This document shows positions 59,401 to 64,000 of a stretch of 64,000 bases of DNA, piece by piece. This DNA is from Leptasterias polaris (Eukaryota > Echinodermata > Asteroidea > Forcipulatida > Asteriidae). The stretch lies in the NCBI GenBank assembly GCA_037783415.1, contig JAZGTN010000231.1, positions 372,001 to 436,000 of the forward strand, written 5' to 3'. The notes under the pieces were generated by a model. That model was not told the origin of the DNA. It was given only the letters and a program-made list of their open reading frames with translations, and made no database searches. Both the position numbers and the translations under genes were made by a program. Position 1 is the first letter of the stretch. Each line of letters starts with the position of its first letter.

Positions 59401-59562
59401 ATCGTAAGCGAGACCCTAGATCACCGGCCGGCCGATGAAGACAGCCCTGGCCCCGAGGGCGGGGGCTTTGAGTTCATCGGTTCCATTACGTACTCCTCCG
59501 TCTAGATAGACCTCAACATTAGAGCCATGTACAGCATCCACGACCTCAGATAATTCGTCTTT
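59401..59562 (-). pseudogene. (S)-2-hydroxy-acid oxidase exon with an in-frame stop
   Basis: One 162-base minus-strand exon of 54 codons, with an acceptor (CTTCCAACAG) before it and a donor (GAT followed by GTACGT) after it. The reading is typical of FMN-dependent hydroxyacid oxidases (HAO1/glycolate oxidase): [17 protein letters not shown], then [14 protein letters not shown], a stop, and GLAYD. In the family this is the FMN-phosphate-binding end of the TIM barrel, and the stop (TAG, 59418 to 59416) replaces the tryptophan of the GRPIVWGLA motif, a one-base change from TGG. Everything else, including the splice sites, looks functional. It could be a young pseudogene, a nonsense allele, or a sequencing error. 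Upstream and downstream exons were not found in the window; upstream ones may lie beyond 64000. Confidence 0.8.
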
Positions 59563-59731
59563 CTGTTGGAAGATCGAACACCGAATGTTGCTTTATAAAA
59601 CAATGGTAATTTCAATGATTTAGACCCATGTAACAGTTACCAGCATTTATTTTATTTCAATTTAGGGCAAGTAAAAAAACAAAAGAGTTTTTCGTCCGGA
59701 CTTTTTCAAAAAAAGGAGGAGGCAGGGCCGG

Positions 59732-61157
59732 CCCCAGATAGCAAATACATGTTGGGCCGACATTGGTTATTGAATTTTGGCCCAATGTTGGCCCCGTTTG
59801 GAGCTGCTCATCGGCGCAATGTATTTTGTTTCGCTGGCCCAACAATTGTAAACTACCGTTGGGCCAATGAGGGCTATCAACGTTGGCCCATCTTATAGAA
59901 TAAAAATAAATAGCATCTATAAATATATTGATTCATTATTCCTACTATTAACTAAATACCCTTATACATCATGATTAGTGTTAATTACTCACACGCATAT
60001 TTACATACATATACTACCTACTGTATAATAAACAGCCTGTGTATGTAGTTCAAACTCTACTGACTTAGTACTCATGGTTGTGATATTAATTATCTATTAT
60101 TCTATGTTATTTTATTTTTGCAATCAAAAATACTGGGTTTTTTTTTTACTTAAAATAAATAAAAAAAATATCTGTTCGATAATTTATAACAAAAAACCGC
60201 AACAAATTACATTTAATTGTCAGATTTCATAAATTTGTCACAATATTATTAGCAAATATTTAGAACAGCTTGAACTTCAAATTTGCAAAATGATTAACAT
60301 CGGTCCAATGCCGGTGTCGCATGCAATTTTGTCCTCTATGCAATACTATCCAGCGGACATATTGCATATGCAATAATGTCCGCCGGACGGTTTTGCATAA
60401 TTTAAATCTGAATCTGAATCTGAATTATGTAATCGTGTCCTCCCGGACGCTGCTGCATAATGCAATTGTGTCCGCCCAGAACATTTGCATATGCAATCGT
60501 GTCCGCCCCCGTGCAAAACCGTCCTTGCAGTAAATAGATCGATCCATTAAGCCCCGCCTCCTTACGAGTTGCCCAATCACAAGCGCGAAACCCGATCACC
60601 ATTAGTGCAAAGATCACCAAACGGCTCAAATGGTGATCAGATTTCGCGGTTGTGATTGGTCAATGAGAAATGGGCGTGGCTTAATGGATCTGTGTATTGG
60701 TCGACGGCCCGGACGGTTTTGCACAGCCCGGACACGATTGCATATGCAAAAGTGTCCGGAGCGGACAGTATTGCATGGCGGACACAATTGCATCTGACAC
60801 CGGCCCAACGTCGGTATGTGTTGTGACATTAAAAAAATGTCCAACGAAGCAACACCCACATTGGCCCAACGTAGCAACACCCACATTGGCCCAACGTGAG
60901 CTTGCTATCTGGGTATGGGCCAACATTGAGCCAATAATAATTTCATGTACGGGCCAACATTGTGCCAATTTCCCCCATAACCTCATCCGATATTGCGCCA
61001 CTACAGGGCCAACGAATAACTATCACAGGCCCAACGTGGTGCCGATTATAAAACAACACCGACATAGGGCCAAAACCTTATTGTGACATTGTCGGGCCAC
61101 CGTAAGCTGATCGACCCAACCATTTCCCAGTAATCATTATGCTCTTGCTATCTGGGG
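59732..61157. mobile_element. TIR element with CCCCAGATAGCAA ends and TTGGCCCAAC words
   Basis: CCCCAGATAGCAA at 59732-59744 is the inverse of TTGCTATCTGGGG at 61145-61157. Near both ends the words TTGGGCC, GGCCAACATTG and TTGGCCCAACGT recur many times. An extra TTGCTATCTGGG at about 60902 suggests that two related ends are nested or duplicated. No transposase frame. Confidence 0.8.
60310..60800. mobile_element. Palindromic element rich in TTGCATATGCAA and GTGTCCG, nested
   Basis: Large imperfect palindrome centred near 60605: CCATTAAGCCCCGCC (60545) faces GGCGTGGCTTAATGG (60673), and CCAATCACAAGCGCGAAA faces TTTCGCGGTTGTGATTGG, matching apart from short mismatches. The outer arms repeat TTGCATATGCAA (near 60362, 60486, 60738) beside GTGTCCG/GGAC words. 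It interrupts the TTGGCCCAAC element. Confidence 0.8.
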
Positions 61158-61159
61158 CG

Positions 61160-62700
61160 TTACTATTTACTATTTTTCAATTTTTGCTATTTTCCCCCAA
61201 GATGGCCGCCATGCTAAATATGGCTGGCCAATTTATTCATAGTTATTGTGCTATTTGAGTATACTGACGCAATTTATGACACACAAAAATGGTTTGTAAG
61301 ACCCTTCACTGCAGAATCGCAGCATCATCACCTTCGACAACAGTTGCTGTCCGCTCTGAAAAGAACGCCCAGCTCGGTTTGGTGCAAAGACAATGATGAT
61401 ATAAAAATGAGAAAGTTGGGAATTCTTGAGGCAAAGCTGCTATTTTGGCCCATCTAATTGGATTCAGGAGATTCAAAATATCAGAGGCGCCACTCAGTTT
61501 TATCAAAAAAATATGATTTCAGCTTTAAATCTTAAAACAAATCTGATTTAATATTTTTTTTTTCTTTTTCTGAAAATAGGCTAGTTTAATAGTAACAAAA
61601 AGGAGGCGGCGGCCAAAAAGGATGCGGGCGGGGACGAGAACATCTTTTGTTGGCCTTATCGAATTAAACATAAGTTGCCACGGAACAGCACACTGTAACC
61701 TACTGTACCACATACGCCAAAGTCTTTTTGCAATGTCCCGATTTGTAAACTGCGAGCCAACGAGAACATTGTGCACGGCTGTGTCACCGTCGTAACGTCT
61801 TGCTTACAAAAATGGCAACGAGGGCTGTTGTCATCAGCAAGTACACACTGGTCAGCTCGTATGCCATGATATCCTAGGCTGGACCATGCCACACGCCCTA
61901 GAAGGGGTATCAATCAACAGGGGTTGGTGTTTTTGTTACAAACTGTGTACAAACTCGGTATGTCAATTGTCAATGATAGCTGAAACCAAATAATAAAACT
62001 TAATTGTTAAGAAAATAAATAAGGTTAAATTAACCCTGGAATTGTAAACAACACACTGATAATAGATACAAAATTTCATTGGGAAAAATGCGCCACGTGG
62101 AAAAAGCTTATCAGCATTTGCTGACAACGAATCTCGGGGGCTTTGCAACCAAACAGGTTCCTCTCAGCAGGGTTTTAAAACCCTGCGCAGTTGTGAGGAA
62201 ATAATTTTTTTTTAAACAACAAGAGGGTCTCTGGGTCAGCGATCTTTTGTCCAAATGGAAAGGTTGATTTTGATCAAAAAAGATGAAAAACGCTAGCTGT
62301 GTTTTGTAATAATTAGGTTTTATGTGGTTTGGTGGTACGATCAATTTCGTTTCGAGGTTACAAAACGCCGATATTTTCACCTCCGGCATTGCTCTTCTAG
62401 AAACCCCCCTGTTACAAATTTGGTATCACCCTGGAGCTTAAGACTAACTCTTTCTATATTAAGACATATGAAAGGTCACATGCAAATGCTATCCATGTAA
62501 TTTTGTCCCATAAACAAATTAACAGCGCTTGTTACAAAAGGACGTGGACATCTCCAATCAGGGCGCACCGATTCGTCGAGACGTTCAAGATTGATCTCGC
62601 ACATGCGCCATGGTTTAGATCCAAATTCTGGCAGGAAAGCGTTTGTTGCTATAGGGTATAATCTTTACAAAAACTTTTCAATCACTTTGTTCACTGCACA
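61160..62700. other. Stretch without a recognised gene
   Basis: Two overlapping minus-strand frames (61525-61913) include a Cys/His pattern CHFCKQDVTTVTQPC of a kind seen in retroelement proteins, but too little is preserved to name it. A 20-base hairpin (CAGGGTTTTAAAACCCTG) lies near 62169. Confidence 0.4.
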
Positions 62701-62705
62701 TATGT

Positions 62706-63046
62706 TTAAAGCCATTGTTTACTTTTGGTAACAGCTCAAAATCAGTGTCCACATTTTGTGCGATTCAACATATGCATGAACAAACAAACCTGTGAAAGTT
62801 TGAGCTCAATTGGTCATCGAGGTCACGAGAAAATAGTGAAAAGAGACCTTATATGTTTTCTGTTTTTCAAACATCGAGTTTATTATCACGCGTGATAAAA
62901 ACTATTGTTTTACTCATTTCTCAAAAATGATAGCATTTTAGGCAGAAACATTTTTAGGAACCCTTTCTACCATTACTAATTTTAAATCATGTAAGTTATG
63001 TGTGAATATGTGTTTTTCGATCTTACCAATCTTACAGGGCCTTTAA
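62706..63046. mobile_element. TTAA MITE, family T
   Basis: TTAA at 62706 and 63043. The interior is very close to the copy at 17323-17684 (AATTGGTCATCGAGGTCACG, AGTGAAAAGAGACCTTAT, CGCGTGATAAAAACTATTG). The terminal repeats have decayed more than the interior. Confidence 0.8.
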
Positions 63047-63559
63047 ACAGCCTTTTCTCGTGAAGTCACTTAAGTCATTTCGAAATAAAAAAAAATAAAA
63101 AATTAATATACAAAGCTGGGCAGGTTTATCTCCAGATTGCAAAATGCTACAGAACTCGAACATACACCAAATTAAAGCTTAGAGTATGGCCTTTCCATTC
63201 ATGTATATCTCCAAAAGTTAATTTTGCGACACAAGGGACATTTTTGCAGAGCGGGTCACATTTTTCGAGACAAATTTCACATTAAAATGTAAACGCCGCG
63301 TCGCCAAAGATAATGCGGATTAGCTTTATACTGAAACAATTACAAAATGTTGTGAAAATGACGTCAGACAAAGTGGGAATTACGGGGATACTTTAATTAT
63401 AACGAGCTTATTTTATTTCATTTAGCATTTTGTGTTTTAAGTTTGATTAGGCTACTCCAATCCTTTTGATTCTTAATTGGTTATAAAAAATATTACATAT
63501 ACAAATGACAATCCCCCATCATATATATTAATTTCTTATCGAAGAAACTGATATGTGAC

Positions 63560-63720
63560 ATAAAGCACTGCGTACTCTCACTGTAGTTTCCCGTTTTCTG
63601 CCAAGAAAAAATCCACATGAATACTATACTCAGGTGGGATTCGAACCCACAGTCCCGCTATTCTAGAGCGGAGGTCTTACCAGAGGATAATCCACCGAGC
63701 GTGTACTGAAACAACTTCGG
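63560..63720 (-). mobile_element. tRNA-derived SINE, family A (minus strand)
   Basis: On the minus strand: GCTCGGTGGATTATCCTCTG, B box GGGTTCGAATCCCACC, then CCACAG-like spacer sequence and a tail with GTACGCAGTGCTTTATG. A separate tail-like piece (AGTGCTTATCACACATCGGT) lies at about 63893. Confidence 0.75.
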
Positions 63721-64000
63721 GACTCGGGGAAGCACCAAATATTTTAGTTATTATTAATTATTTCCAGGCAGCACCCATACAGTACATATAAAGAACTATA
63801 ACCAGATAGAATAAAACAACAGAGAACAAGCCTGCGGATAACCAAAAAGCGAAAATAATCACTATCTAAAGGCGATCCAGGCAAATATATATAGTGCTTA
63901 TCACACATCGGTGTTAGGGTTACAACAAACATTATTTTGCTTACCAGTGTTGCTTTTGCTCGATGCAGTTATCGCGTTTAATTAAAAAATTTAGTTATTG

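Noticed and set aside
61525..61913. Minus-strand frames with a CHFC...C pattern as a zinc-finger gene
   Set aside because: Only one short Cys/His pattern, overlapping frames and an abrupt end. At most a retroelement remnant.

Overview
This is a eukaryotic window: AT-rich, mostly non-coding, with spliced genes on GT-AG introns and many kinds of decayed mobile elements. Gene content (aminoacylase-1, a hydroxyacid oxidase exon, a stonustoxin-like/FN3/GTPase protein) and repeat style (tRNA-derived SINEs, TTAA- and TA-flanked foldback MITEs, hAT-like termini, frequent AGGCCTA words) suggest a marine invertebrate deuterostome, most likely an echinoderm. The species assignment is inference.

Layout. 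1-12 kb holds no recognisable host gene. It contains a 311-bp tandem array with hAT-like ends, an inverted repeat pair around short-period arrays, and a 4.6-kb array of diverged repeats carrying a TGACCTTGACTTCCGG core. 12.4-16.8 kb is a single-exon coding sequence for a 1469-residue protein: stonustoxin-like N-terminus, thioredoxin-like domain, four fibronectin III domains, a P-loop GTPase and a C-terminal Cys/His cluster. It probably has a spliced 5' leader. 17-22 kb is its 3' flank, with a TTAA MITE and an old ~0.88-kb duplication. 22-23.6 kb is a dead THAP/DDE transposon interrupted by a hairpin MITE. 24-36 kb is transposon-rich: a hAT-type element with perfect 8-bp target duplications, a duplicated ~520-bp non-coding block of unknown nature, and a 2-kb foldback element ending about 260 bp before the next gene.

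36.6-57.1 kb is aminoacylase-1, rebuilt here as 15 exons encoding 417 residues with every known metal and catalytic position kept. Its introns are loaded with MITEs, SINEs, a piggyBac-like element and a homogeneous 54-bp minisatellite. At 59.4 kb, on the opposite strand (tail-to-tail with aminoacylase-1), lies one intact-looking exon of an (S)-2-hydroxy-acid oxidase that carries an in-frame TAG where the family has tryptophan. 59.7-61.2 kb is a TIR element containing a second, palindromic element, and the rest is repeats.

The genes do not form an operon-like unit. Aminoacylase-1 (cytosolic hydrolysis of N-acyl amino acids) and hydroxyacid oxidase (peroxisomal) are separate metabolic genes, and the GTPase protein is best viewed as a candidate innate-immunity factor of unknown mechanism. 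All exon models come from reading the sequence, without transcript data.
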